Positions 23,984-32,579 of a stretch of DNA of 35,157 nucleotides are shown piece by piece (the first letter of the stretch is position 1; each line of letters starts with the position of its first letter). This DNA is from Alphaproteobacteria bacterium (GTDB taxonomy: Bacteria > Pseudomonadota > Alphaproteobacteria > Rhizobiales > Xanthobacteraceae): NCBI GenBank assembly GCA_016869215.1, contig VGEP01000044.1:1-35157 (forward strand). The letters run 5' to 3'. Both the position numbers and the translations under genes were made by a program. The notes beneath the pieces were generated by a model. It had not been told where the DNA came from and made no database searches. It was given only the letters and a program-made list of their open reading frames with translations.

Positions 23984-24990
23984 GAGCCGCCCCGTTCCAG
24001 CAAGGCTGCCGTCGGGCAAATTGCGCCGACTGCGATCCCGTTCCAGTTTCGCAGCACCGGACGGACATAGGGTTCGAGCGTTGCGCGGTCATCCGTGAGA
24101 AAGCGCGCCAACACCCCGGCCATGGTCGCTTCGCCTGCCCGGCCCGCGCCGTCGTCGCACTTCACCGCGATGCCGAGACCGAGTTCCGGCAGCGCGCCGC
24201 AGAACACGCCCTCGGCGCCGGTCTTCACGAACACGCGCCCGCCGAACGCGCGCATGATCGCAGTGCAGAACCGCCCCGTGCCCGCCACATGCCAGGGATG
24301 CGCCGCACAGACCGCGCGCAGGCGCGCGGCGGACTTGGCGCGCTCCTGCGACATTTGCGCGCCGGCGCCGAAACGGGCGAAGGCGCGCGCCAGCGCGGTC
24401 AGCGGCATGGCCCAGGTCGGCACCGAGCAGCCGTCGACCGCGCATGTGCCGTCCGCGAGCGTCACGCCGCCGAGTTCTTCCAACACCGCCTTGACCTCGC
24501 GCTGCACTGGGTGCACGGGCTCGGTGTAGGACGCAATGTCGGCGCCGAGTGCGCAGGCCGTGCAGAGGAAGCCCGCATGCTTGCCCGAACAATTGTTGTG
24601 CAGCGCGCCCGCCGTCCCGCCGGAGCGCGCCAGTGCCTGCGCCGACGGCTGATGCAGCGGCCAGTGCGCACCGCAGCGGAGCGCCGACGGTTCGATCCCC
24701 GCGCGCGCCAGCATGCGCATCGCTGCGGCAACATGGTCCGGCTCGCCGCCGTGCGAGGCGCAGGCCAACGCCAGTTCCTCCGGCGCGAGGCCGAAGCGGT
24801 CCGCAGCCCCACTCTCGACCAGAGGCAGCGCCTGCAAGGCCTTGATGGCCGACCGCGGATAGACCGGCCGCTCGGTATCGCCGATGGAAAAAACCGTCCG
24901 GCCGTCGGGATCCGCCACGGCCACCGCCCCGCGGTGGCGGCTTTCGACCAGCGCCCCGCGAACCACCTCGACAAGAACCGGATTACCCAT
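23980..24990 (-). CDS. L-asparaginase, Rhizobium etli AnsA/ReAV type
   Basis: Predicted cytoplasmic L-asparaginase of the metal-binding, serine-lysine type known from R. etli (class 3), unrelated to E. coli AnsA/AnsB. Starting at the ATG at 24990, the 336-residue protein places the family residues one position before ReAV numbering: Ser47-x-x-Lys50 (YPRSAIK), Ser79 (CASHGGE), Cys134 and Lys137 (HNNCSGKHAG) and Cys188 (DGCSVPTW), with a later Lys256 (FVKTGAEG). This agreement supports 24990 over an upstream ATG at 25038. It is convergent with the split decarboxylase and divergent from the DUF3750 gene. Residue roles are taken from knowledge of the family. Confidence 0.88.
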   Translation of the reverse strand: MGNPVLVEVVRGALVESRHRGAVAVADPDGRTVFSIGDTERPVYPRSAIKALQALPLVESGAADRFGLAPEELALACASHGGEPDHVAAAMRMLARAGIEPSALRCGAHWPLHQPSAQALARSGGTAGALHNNCSGKHAGFLCTACALGADIASYTEPVHPVQREVKAVLEELGGVTLADGTCAVDGCSVPTWAMPLTALARAFARFGAGAQMSQERAKSAARLRAVCAAHPWHVAGTGRFCTAIMRAFGGRVFVKTGAEGVFCGALPELGLGIAVKCDDGAGRAGEATMAGVLARFLTDDRATLEPYVRPVLRNWNGIAVGAICPTAALLERGGS

Positions 24991-25053
24991 TTTTAATTTG
25001 GCTTCTTCAGGACTTGCCACGATTGTGTCCCGATCCATTTATACGCGACTGTC

Positions 25054-25839
25054 ATGGACCCCGCCGCACCGTCCCGCCCGCGACTGTCCCGCCGGAAACG
25101 GCTCCTGATCGCTTTCCTGGCCGTCTTCCTGCTTCCGGTGGCTATCGCGGCCGGCACAATGGCCTATCGCGGCGGCCCGACCCATTGGTGGAATTGGGAC
25201 CGCAGGGTTACGAGCCAGATGCCCGCCGCGGCCGGGCACCCGCAGGCGCGCATCATGGTGCTTGCCGGCCGCACGCGCGGCTGGAAGGGCGCGATCGCGG
25301 TCCACACCTGGATCGTGGTCAAGGGCGAGAACGAGCCGGCCTGGCGGCGTTATGACGTCACCCGCTGGGGCAATCCGGTGCGGATGAACTGGTGGCCGCC
25401 GGACCTCTGGTTTGGCGAGCGCGGCACGGTGGTCGCCGACATTTCGGGCCCGCGGGCGCAGGCGCTTATTCCCCGCATCGACGCGGCGATCAAAAGCTAC
25501 AGCGAAGACTATCGGATATGGCCCGGCCCCAACAGCAACACCTTCGTCGCCGGCGTGCTGCGCGCAGTGCCCGAGCTTGGCGTGGCATTGCCGCCGACCG
25601 CGGTCGGCCGCGACTTCCGGCCCTGGCCCTATGCGGGGTTGACCGACAGCGGCACCGGGATCGAAGCCAATCTCTGGGGCCTGCTCGGCGTCAAGCTCGG
25701 TTGGGTGGAGGGCGTCGAGATCAACGTGCTTGGGCTGGTCGCGGGCCTCGACTTGCGCGAACCGGGCGTGAAGCTGCCGGGCTACGGCCGTATCGGGCCG
25801 CATCTAACCGCCACCGCGGCCACGAAAGACGGGCGCTGA
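25054..25839 (+). CDS. DUF3750 membrane-anchored protein
   Basis: Protein of 261 residues resembling DUF3750. After a basic N-terminus (RPRLSRRKRL) there is one hydrophobic segment (LIAFLAVFLLPVAIAAGTMA, about 18-37), a signal anchor or uncleaved signal, so the rest should face the periplasm. The soluble part has AIAVHTWIVVKGENEPAWRRYDV, RIWPGPNSNTFVAGVLRAVPEL and LPPTAVGRDF, which look like conserved family cores; the HTW and PNSNTF motifs recall NlpC/P60-like hydrolases with a non-standard order. That similarity is an inference. Divergent from the asparaginase, 79 bases before arsS. Confidence 0.75.
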   Translation: MDPAAPSRPRLSRRKRLLIAFLAVFLLPVAIAAGTMAYRGGPTHWWNWDRRVTSQMPAAAGHPQARIMVLAGRTRGWKGAIAVHTWIVVKGENEPAWRRYDVTRWGNPVRMNWWPPDLWFGERGTVVADISGPRAQALIPRIDAAIKSYSEDYRIWPGPNSNTFVAGVLRAVPELGVALPPTAVGRDFRPWPYAGLTDSGTGIEANLWGLLGVKLGWVEGVEINVLGLVAGLDLREPGVKLPGYGRIGPHLTATAATKDGR

Positions 25840-25918
25840 CGGCGCGTCCGCGTTCACAACACACTCACGCTGAATTGTTTCAACCCGCCGCCGGAGCAGG
25901 TGACGCACGCCGAACGTC

Positions 25919-26935
25919 GTGCGAGTCTTGCCCCAGACTTTGGAATACGGCGGGAAATCGATGCACGACACGTGGCCTTTGCTTGAGCGAATCCCGTTCC
26001 CCGCCATCCGCCGCGGACGCCTCGACACCCTGCAGATCAACGTCGGCTACCGCTGCAACCAGTCCTGCGTGCATTGCCACGTCGGCGCGAGCCCGCACCG
26101 CACCGAGGAGATGTCCGCCGAGGTCGCCGACACGGTGCTCTCGTTCCTGGAACGCCGCCGCGGCGCAATGCTGGACATCACCGGCGGTGCGCCGGAGCTG
26201 AACGCGAACTTCCGGCGCATGGTCGTGTCCGCCCGCGACATGGGCATGCGGGTGATGGACCGCTGCAATCTCACCGTCCTGGAAATCGAGGGCCAGGAGG
26301 ACCTGGCCGAATTCCTCGCAGCGCAGCAGGTCGAGATCGTGGCCTCGATGCCTTGCTATCTGGAGGACAACGTCGACCGTCAACGCGGCAAGGGCGTGTT
26401 CGACGGCTCGATCCGCGGTTTGCAGCGCCTCAACGCGCTGGGCTATGGGCGCGACGGCACGGGCCTCACGCTTAACCTCGTCTACAACCCGCAAGGACCG
26501 TCGCTGCCGCCGCCGCAGGAGGCGCTGGAGGCCGACTACAAGCGCGTGCTCGGGGAGCGCTACGGCATCGTGTTCAACCGGCTTTACACGCTCGCCAACA
26601 TGCCGATTCAGCGCTTCGGCTCCACATTGATCTCCAAGGACCAGTTCGAGACCTACCTCGACACGCTCAGGCACGCGCATCTCGACGCCAACCTCAACGG
26701 CGTGATGTGCCGCAGCCTGATCTCGGTCGACTGGCAGGGCTTCGTCTTCGATTGCGACTTCAACCAGATGCTCGATCTGCCGCTCCGGCGCGGTATGCAG
26801 GCGCGGGTGCGCCTGGCCGATCTGCTCGACGCCGATCTCGAAGGCAATCCTGTGCGAGTCGCCGGACACTGCTATGGCTGCACCGCGGGCCAGGGGTCGA
26901 GCTGCGGCGGCGCCTTGAAGGAAGCGGCGGAGTGA
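25919..26935 (+). CDS. arsS: Radical SAM/Cys-rich arsenosugar biosynthesis protein ArsS
   Basis: Radical SAM enzyme of the TIGR04167 family; characterised members add the 5'-deoxyadenosyl group to dimethylated arsenic on the way to arsenosugars. The 4Fe-4S motif CNQSCVHC lies at residues 46-53 when counted from the GTG start. LDITGGAPELN, DRCNLTVLE and LTLNLVYNPQGPSLPPPQ follow. The C-terminal domain has CYGCTAGQGSSCGG (Cys318, 321, 329), the Cys-rich part; some relatives have selenocysteine, here all are cysteine codons. An ATG at 25961 would give a 324-residue protein; the GTG at 25919 keeps a LPQTLEYGG segment that I recall in relatives, so the start is uncertain. It overlaps the next gene by 4 bases. 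No ArsM gene is present here. Confidence 0.9.
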   Translation: MRVLPQTLEYGGKSMHDTWPLLERIPFPAIRRGRLDTLQINVGYRCNQSCVHCHVGASPHRTEEMSAEVADTVLSFLERRRGAMLDITGGAPELNANFRRMVVSARDMGMRVMDRCNLTVLEIEGQEDLAEFLAAQQVEIVASMPCYLEDNVDRQRGKGVFDGSIRGLQRLNALGYGRDGTGLTLNLVYNPQGPSLPPPQEALEADYKRVLGERYGIVFNRLYTLANMPIQRFGSTLISKDQFETYLDTLRHAHLDANLNGVMCRSLISVDWQGFVFDCDFNQMLDLPLRRGMQARVRLADLLDADLEGNPVRVAGHCYGCTAGQGSSCGGALKEAAE

Positions 26936-27882
26936 CAGCCGCTGCGCAGATTCTCGATGCTCCGGGCCGGATGTGCCCGATCGACTATGTCTATCCGCCG
27001 TCCGTTCTCGCCCGCGCGCCGGATTTCGAAGCGGAGACGCTCTACGTCGCCGGCGGCGTCTACGGCAATCTCGATGCGCTCGACACGATCGAGCGCATGG
27101 CAGGCGTGGAGCCCGCGCCGCCAGCGATCGTGTTCAACGGCGATTTTCATTGGTTCGACGCCGACCCGGACTGGTTCGCGGCCATCGAGCGCGGCGTCGC
27201 GGAGCACCGGGCGCTGCGCGGCAACATCGAGACCGAGATTGCGCGCGAATACGACGTCGGTGCGGGCTGCGGCTGCGCCTATCCGCCGGATGTCGGCGAG
27301 GACACGGTCCGCCGCTCCAACGAGATCCAGAATGCGCTGCGCACCGTCGTCCCCGCCGGAACCCGAGTGCGGCTCGGCGCGCTGCCTATGCATCTTGTCG
27401 CCCGGGTCGGCGCGCTGCGCGTCGGCATCGTGCATGGCGACGCCGCCTCGCTCGCCGGCTGGCGCTTCGCTCACGACGCGCTGGACGGTGCGAAAGCCCG
27501 CGCCTGGCTCGACGCCGTCCGCGCCGCATCGCGCATCGACCTGTTCTCCTCGACCCACACCTGCCTCGCCGCTTTGCGCGATTTCGTTCTGCCTTCCGGC
27601 CGCCTCACCGCGATCAACAACGGCTCGGCTGGAATGGCGAATTTCTCAGGCTCCACGTTCGGCGTCGTCACCCGCATCGGCCTGACGCCCTCACCGCACC
27701 GGCCACTCTATGGCCTGGTCCGCGATGGCGTGCACATCGACGCGCTCGCCGTCGAATTCGACCTCCCGGCATTTCTCGGACGGTTTCTCGCGCGCTGGCC
27801 CGAAGGCTCGCCCGCCCATAAGTCTTATTTCCGAAGGATCGTGGCCGGTCCAGAATACGAAATCGCCGCCGCCACCCGCTGA
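26932..27882 (+). CDS. Calcineurin-like phosphoesterase-fold protein of the arsenosugar operon, degenerate first metal motif
   Basis: Protein of 316 residues. The fold signs of a metallophosphoesterase are visible: GGVYGNLDALDTI (normally a D-x-H-G-N motif), IVFNGDFHWFD (GD motif), LRGNIETEIA (normally GN-H-E/D), VGIVHGD and DLFSSTHTC (late His motifs). The Asp and His of the first motif and the His of the third are replaced (Gly, Tyr and Ile), while the later ones remain. GTG at 26932 overlaps the arsS stop (GTGA). Metallophosphoesterase-like genes are known next to arsS. Phosphatase activity is doubtful unless metal binding uses other residues. Confidence 0.75.
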   Translation: MTAAAQILDAPGRMCPIDYVYPPSVLARAPDFEAETLYVAGGVYGNLDALDTIERMAGVEPAPPAIVFNGDFHWFDADPDWFAAIERGVAEHRALRGNIETEIAREYDVGAGCGCAYPPDVGEDTVRRSNEIQNALRTVVPAGTRVRLGALPMHLVARVGALRVGIVHGDAASLAGWRFAHDALDGAKARAWLDAVRAASRIDLFSSTHTCLAALRDFVLPSGRLTAINNGSAGMANFSGSTFGVVTRIGLTPSPHRPLYGLVRDGVHIDALAVEFDLPAFLGRFLARWPEGSPAHKSYFRRIVAGPEYEIAAATR

Positions 27883-27904
27883 ACCGGCCAGCACTGACCC
27901 GGAC

Positions 27905-28600
27905 ATGCCACGACTGTCGATCATCGTTCCGGTCCTCGACGAGGCCGCGGGCATCGCGGATGCGCTGAAAGCGCTCGCGCCATTTCGCGCCAACGGCGCG
28001 GAAGTCGTCGTTGCCGACGGCGGCAGCCGCGACCGCACCGTGGAGATCGCGCGGCCGCTCGCCGACGCCACGGTCTCGGCCCCGCGCGGGCGCGGCGCGC
28101 AGATGAACGCGGGCGCCGCTGCGGCCGGAGGCGACGCGCTCCTGTTCCTGCACGCCGACACGCGCCTGCCGCCGGAGGCCGACCGGCTCCTGCTCGACGG
28201 ACTGCAGGACGGCGCGTTCCAATGGGGCCGCTTCGACGTGCGAATCGAAGGCCGCAGCCCGCTCCTTCCGGTCGTCTCCGGCTTCATGAACTGGCGCTCG
28301 CTGGTCACCGGCATCGCCACCGGCGACCAGGCGATGTTCATGACGCGGAAAGCGTTCGACGCTGCCGGCGGCTTCCCCGACATCGCGCTGATGGAGGACG
28401 TGGCGATGTCCAAGCGCCTCAAGCGCATCAGCCGCCCGCTCGGCCTTGCCGCGCGCGTCACGACATCCGGCCGGCGCTGGGACGAGCGCGGCGCGTTGCG
28501 CACGGTCCTGCTGATGTGGCGACTGCGGCTGGAATACTTATTCGGCGCCGAGCCGAATGCGCTCGCGCGCCGCTACGGCTACATCCCCCGCGATGGCTGA
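27905..28600 (+). CDS. TIGR04283-type glycosyltransferase 2, arsenosugar operon
   Basis: GT-A fold glycosyltransferase of 231 residues, TIGR04283 (rSAM/selenodomain-associated transferase 2). Motifs: LSIIVPVLDEAAGI (4-17), EVVVADGGSRDRTVEIA, GRGAQMNAGAAAAGGDALLFLHADTRLP with the metal-binding HADT, and TGDQAMFMTRKAFDAAGGFP. It begins 23 bases after the phosphoesterase-like gene and its 3' end overlaps the next start by 8 bases. In arsenosugar clusters this family is thought to attach or modify the sugar portion; the exact reaction is unproven. Confidence 0.9.
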   Translation: MPRLSIIVPVLDEAAGIADALKALAPFRANGAEVVVADGGSRDRTVEIARPLADATVSAPRGRGAQMNAGAAAAGGDALLFLHADTRLPPEADRLLLDGLQDGAFQWGRFDVRIEGRSPLLPVVSGFMNWRSLVTGIATGDQAMFMTRKAFDAAGGFPDIALMEDVAMSKRLKRISRPLGLAARVTTSGRRWDERGALRTVLLMWRLRLEYLFGAEPNALARRYGYIPRDG

Positions 28601-29222
28601 GCCGGTCGCCATCGCCATCATGGCCAAGGCGCCAATTCCGGGGGCCGCCAAGACGCGGCTAATCCCGGCGCTCGGCGCGGAGGGCGCTGCAGCGCTGGCT
28701 TCGCAATTCATCGAACGCACCTGCCGGATCGCTTGCGAGGCCGCAATCGGCCCGGTCACGCTGTGGTGCGCGCCCGACGAAACGCATCCGCATTTTGTCG
28801 CGATGAAGCAGCGGCTTGACTTGGCGCTCGCAGTCCAGCCCGACGGCGATCTCGGTGCACGCATGCATGCCGCCGTCGCGGCGAACGGCTTGGTGCTGGT
28901 GATCGGCACCGACTGCCCGGCGCTCACCGCAGACCACTTGCGACAGGCGGCGGACGCGCTGCGTGTTCACGACGCCGTCGCGATCCCGACGGAAGATGGC
29001 GGATATTTTCTGATCGGCCTTCGCCGCCCGCAGCCCACCTTGTTTTCCGGCATGACCTGGAGCGTTCCCGGCGTGATGGAGGAAACGCGCAGCCGTTTAC
29101 GCGCACTCGAATTGTCCTGGCGCGAACTGGAGACGCTGTGGGACGTCGATACTCCGGAGGACCTGGAGCGCATGAAGCGAGAGTCTTCGAGGCGCCAAAC
29201 TACGCCACGCGCAACAGCATGA
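28593..29222 (+). CDS. TIGR04282-type transferase, arsenosugar operon
   Basis: Nucleotidyl- or glycosyltransferase-like protein of 209 residues, TIGR04282 (rSAM/selenodomain-associated transferase 1), related to the MobA/CofC-type fold. It shows AIAIMAKAPIPGAAKTRL (6-23), PDGDLGARMHAA, VLVIGTDCPALTADHL, AIPTEDGGYFLIGLRRPQP and the C-terminal TLWDVDTPEDL. The ATG at 28593 overlaps the previous gene by 8 bases. It is the last gene of the arsS operon. Its 3' end overlaps the convergent EamA gene by 23 bases, so no terminator sits between the two. Confidence 0.9.
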   Translation: MAEPVAIAIMAKAPIPGAAKTRLIPALGAEGAAALASQFIERTCRIACEAAIGPVTLWCAPDETHPHFVAMKQRLDLALAVQPDGDLGARMHAAVAANGLVLVIGTDCPALTADHLRQAADALRVHDAVAIPTEDGGYFLIGLRRPQPTLFSGMTWSVPGVMEETRSRLRALELSWRELETLWDVDTPEDLERMKRESSRRQTTPRATA

Positions 29223-30051
29223 GCCCCGCAACGACCATCAATGCGGCAACGATGCGCGCCGCGCGCAGCGGCTCCTTGAGCAGCACCACCGCAATGATCG
29301 CGCCGAACAGCACCGACGTCTCGCGCAGCGCCGCGACAATTGCGATGGGCGCCACCGTCATGGCCCAGATTGCGATGGTGTAGGACGCGACCGCGAGCGC
29401 GCCGCCGCCAAGCCCGATCTTCCAGTACGGGACCATGGCGCCGAACACCGCCGTGCCGCGCCGCGCAAGGGCGTAGGCCACGACCACCGGGGCAATGCCG
29501 ACGAACAGGACCGACGAATAGGCCGCGGCCTTGCCCGGCCCGGCCGCGCGCGCGCCGATGCCGTCGACCACCGAATAGGCGCAGATCGACACCGCGGTGA
29601 AGAGTGCAAAGCCCACCGCCTGCCGGTCGATCTTCGCCAGATCGCGCCCGCCGCGCAGCGACAGCAGCAGAACGCCCGACGCAAGCAGCGCGATGCCGCC
29701 CCAGCCGTAGAGGCCGAGCCGCTCGCCGACGAACGTCGTTGTCATGATTCCGGTCATCAGCGGGGCCGCGCCGCGTGCGATCGGATAGACTTGCCCGAGA
29801 TCGCCCGCGCGGTAGCTCTCGATCAGGCCCGCAAAGTAAAACAGGTGGATCACGATGGAGGCGAAAAGCCACGGCCACGACGCAGGCTCGGGCCAGCCCG
29901 TGAACGGGATCGCCGGCAGCGCAACCAGCCCCGCGCCGACCGCGATCAGCACCGTCGTCGCAAGCGGATCGAGCGTGCGCTTGATGCTGGCGTTCCAGCC
30001 GGCGTGGCAGGCCGCCGCGAACAGCACCGCCAGAAAGACGAACAGGTCCAT
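29200..30051 (-). CDS. EamA/DMT-family transporter
   Basis: Inner-membrane protein of 283 residues with about ten hydrophobic segments in two EamA halves, a drug/metabolite-type exporter or permease. Segments include LFVFLAVLFAAACHAGWNAS (first helix), LLIAV-like GAGLVALPAIPFTG, WPWLFASIVIHLFYFAGLIE, and the final VAALMVVAGLMLL. The half-end motif ALREKTSVLF-type segment (AALRETSVLFGAIIAVVLLKE) is typical. The start (30051) overlaps the upstream gene's stop by one base (TGATG), so it is translationally linked to the carbamoylase-like gene. The substrate is unknown; amino acid or amide metabolite export is a guess from context. Confidence 0.9.
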   Translation of the reverse strand: MDLFVFLAVLFAAACHAGWNASIKRTLDPLATTVLIAVGAGLVALPAIPFTGWPEPASWPWLFASIVIHLFYFAGLIESYRAGDLGQVYPIARGAAPLMTGIMTTTFVGERLGLYGWGGIALLASGVLLLSLRGGRDLAKIDRQAVGFALFTAVSICAYSVVDGIGARAAGPGKAAAYSSVLFVGIAPVVVAYALARRGTAVFGAMVPYWKIGLGGGALAVASYTIAIWAMTVAPIAIVAALRETSVLFGAIIAVVLLKEPLRAARIVAALMVVAGLMLLRVA

Positions 30052-31313
30052 CAGGACCGTCCCGGCCCGCGACTGCGCTCGGCAAGCGTCCGGTCGTAGT
30101 CCAGCACCGCCTGCAGCAGCACCTGCGCGCCCTTCGCGCACTGCTCCTTCGAACTGAACTCCGCCTCGTTGTGACTGATGCCGCCGCGACAGGGCACGAA
30201 GATCATCGCCGTCCGCGCCACGCGCGACACATAGCAGGCGTCGTGGCCCGCGCCCGACACCATGTCGCGCGCGGTCAACCTCGAAAGCTCGGCCGCGCGC
30301 CGCACCGAAGCGACGCATTCGGGATCGAAATGCACCGCGGGCTGGTCCCAGATTTTCTGCATCGTGTGATCGAGCCCGAGCGGGCCGCAGACCTCCGGAA
30401 GCGCCGCCGCGAAATCGCTTTCCATCGAGTTCAGCACGTGACCGTCGGGGTGGCGCAGGTCGACGCAGAAGAACACCTCGCCGGGCACCACGTTGCGCGA
30501 ATTCGGCTTGTTCTCGATCAGGCCGACCGTTGCGACCCCTCCCGGCGCATGCGCCCGGCCGATGGCATCGACCCGCTCAATCAGGCGCGCGGCGCCAAGC
30601 AGCGCGTTCTTTCGCAGGTGCATGGGCGTCGCGCCGGTATGCGCGTCCTGCCCCGTCACCGTGACCTCGTACCAGCGCATGGCCTGCGCGCCGGTTACCG
30701 CGCCGATGTCGAGGCTCTCAGCCTCAAGGATCGGTCCCTGCTCGATGTGTAACTCGAAAAACGCCGACAGCGGATGCGCACCGCAACGTTCGGCACCGCG
30801 ATAGCCGATGGCGTCGAGCGCCGCGCCCAGAGAAACGCCGTCGCGGTCCTGCCGCGCGTGCGCCCAGTCGCGCTCGAACACGCCGGCGAACACGCCCGAC
30901 GCGGTCATGGCCGGCGCAAAGCGCGAGCCCTCCTCGTTGGTGAAGTTCACCACCTCGATGGGCGCGTAGGTCTCGTAGCCGGCCTCGTGCAGCGTGCGGA
31001 GCGCTTCGAGCGCGGCCAGCACCCCGAGCGCGCCGTCGAACTTTCCGCCGGTCGGCTGGGTGTCGAGATGGCTGCCCATCGCAATGGGCGGCACGTCGGC
31101 CGTGCCGGGCCTGCGCGCAAACATCGTGCCCATGTCGTCGACCGTGACGCGGCAGCCGAGCGTCTCGGCGCGCGCCTTGAACCAGTCGCGCACCTGGCGG
31201 TCAAGTTCGGTGAGCGTCAGCCGGCAGATGCCGCCCTTGGCGGTGCCGCCGATTGCGGCGGTCTCCATCAGCGTGTCCCACAGGCGCTCGGGATCGATGG
31301 AGAGGTTGCGCAT
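30051..31313 (-). CDS. Zn-dependent M20-type amidohydrolase/N-carbamoyl-L-amino acid hydrolase
   Basis: Dinuclear zinc hydrolase of 420 residues, hydantoinase/carbamoylase family (HyuC, AmaB, allantoate amidohydrolase, beta-ureidopropionase). Metal motifs are intact: GSHLDTQPTGGKFDG (His82, Asp93), FTNEEGSRF (Glu127-Glu128), FELHIEQGPILE (His193 region) and RGGISHNEAE (C-terminal His). The substrate-binding GNSRNVVPGEV-type segment appears as NKPNSRNVVPGEV. Sequence cannot separate N-carbamoyl amino acids from ureidopropionate or allantoate. It lies 18 bases after the OYE-type gene stop and overlaps the transporter, giving a three-gene minus-strand operon. Confidence 0.88.
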   Translation of the reverse strand: MRNLSIDPERLWDTLMETAAIGGTAKGGICRLTLTELDRQVRDWFKARAETLGCRVTVDDMGTMFARRPGTADVPPIAMGSHLDTQPTGGKFDGALGVLAALEALRTLHEAGYETYAPIEVVNFTNEEGSRFAPAMTASGVFAGVFERDWAHARQDRDGVSLGAALDAIGYRGAERCGAHPLSAFFELHIEQGPILEAESLDIGAVTGAQAMRWYEVTVTGQDAHTGATPMHLRKNALLGAARLIERVDAIGRAHAPGGVATVGLIENKPNSRNVVPGEVFFCVDLRHPDGHVLNSMESDFAAALPEVCGPLGLDHTMQKIWDQPAVHFDPECVASVRRAAELSRLTARDMVSGAGHDACYVSRVARTAMIFVPCRGGISHNEAEFSSKEQCAKGAQVLLQAVLDYDRTLAERSRGPGRS

Positions 31314-31331
31314 GGGGCGGCTGCGCTGTAG

Positions 31332-32432
31332 CTACGCCCGCATCGCGGCGCCGGGCCACAGCTTGGGCGCAGCGCGCTGATATTGCACGGCGCGCGCGAT
31401 CTCGACGCCGAACTTGTGCGCCGCGTGCCAGGCCCAGCGCGGATCGTCGAGCACCGCGCGCGCCATCGCGACCTGATCGGCCTTGCCTTCGGCAACGACC
31501 GCCTCGGCCTGGTCGGGCGCAACGATCAAGCCAACGACGCGCGTGACGATGCCTGCCTCGCGCTTGATGCGCTCGGCGATCGGCACGTTGTAGCCCGGTC
31601 CGGTCGGGTTGCGCGTGTCGGCGGTGATGCCGCCGGACGACACGTCGATGTAGTCCATGCCGTCGGCTTTCAGCGCCTTGCTGAGCGCGACCGCGTCGTC
31701 GGGCGTCAGCCCGTCGTCGCGCCAGTCGCTGCCGGTGATGCGCGCGCCATAGGCGACGCTCTTCGGCACCACCGCGCGCACCGCCTGCGCCGTCTCGCGC
31801 AGGAACCGCATCCGGTTCTCCAGCGAGCCGCCGTACTGGTCGGTGCGCTTGTTCGACACCGGCGACAGGAACGAGTGCGCGAGATAGCCGTGCGCGTAAT
31901 GCAATTCGACGGCATCGAAGCCGATCCGCACCGCGCGCCTGGCGGAATTGACGAATGCCTCGCGCACACGAGCGATGTCGTCGAGCGTGGCCTCGCGCGG
32001 CGTGTGCCAGTTGGCGCCGAACGGGATCGCGGACGGCGCGACAGTCGGCCACGGATCGGAGCCGGCCGGCAGCGGCCCGCCGCCCTCCCACGGCCGCTGC
32101 GACGAGGCCTTGCGGCCGGCATGCGCGATCTGGATGCCAAACTTGGCGGTGCCGATGCGCCGGCAATGATCGATCACTCGCGCCATTGCCGCTTCGTTGT
32201 GGTCGGAATAGAGGCCGGTGCAGCCGTGGGTGATGCGGCCGTGGCGTTCCACGTGCGTCGCCTCGACGACGACCAGTCCGACACCGCTGTTCGCCAGCAT
32301 GCCGAGATGGCTCATGTGCCAGTCGGTCGCGCTGCCGTCGTCGGCGCTGTACTGGCACATCGGCGCGATCACCAGGCGGTTGGCGAATTCAACGCCGGCG
32401 ATCTCGATCGGGGTGAACAGGGCACTGGTCAT
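31332..32432 (-). CDS. NADH:flavin oxidoreductase, old yellow enzyme family (YqjM-like)
   Basis: FMN-dependent ene-reductase of 366 residues. The YqjM-class features are clear: APMCQYSADDG (Cys26), GIQIAHAGRKAS, HYAHGYLAHSFLSPVSNKRTDQYGGS, ENRMRFLRETAQAVR, and YIDVSSGGIT. It is first of the minus-strand set with the carbamoylase-like enzyme and transporter. Reduction of an activated C=C bond is expected; the physiological substrate is unknown. The ribosome-binding site before the ATG at 32432 is weak. It is divergent from the Spy-like gene, with 147 bases between starts. Confidence 0.93.
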   Translation of the reverse strand: MTSALFTPIEIAGVEFANRLVIAPMCQYSADDGSATDWHMSHLGMLANSGVGLVVVEATHVERHGRITHGCTGLYSDHNEAAMARVIDHCRRIGTAKFGIQIAHAGRKASSQRPWEGGGPLPAGSDPWPTVAPSAIPFGANWHTPREATLDDIARVREAFVNSARRAVRIGFDAVELHYAHGYLAHSFLSPVSNKRTDQYGGSLENRMRFLRETAQAVRAVVPKSVAYGARITGSDWRDDGLTPDDAVALSKALKADGMDYIDVSSGGITADTRNPTGPGYNVPIAERIKREAGIVTRVVGLIVAPDQAEAVVAEGKADQVAMARAVLDDPRWAWHAAHKFGVEIARAVQYQRAAPKLWPGAAMRA

Positions 32433-32579
32433 GGAGGGTCCGGATACCGTTTTAGGGGCCGCGGATCATAGGGAGGCGCGCATATGCCCGGCAACCCTTC
32501 CTCGCGGTTGACATGGGTCAAGGCCGCCCGGCCCGGACGGTGCTCAAAAACGTCATCCGGCATTGAGGGAGTCCGCACC

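Noticed and set aside
23431-24996. 521-codon open frame on the plus strand
   Set aside because: Out of frame with the ThDP beta subunit and antisense to the asparaginase, both with intact motifs. No recognisable protein.
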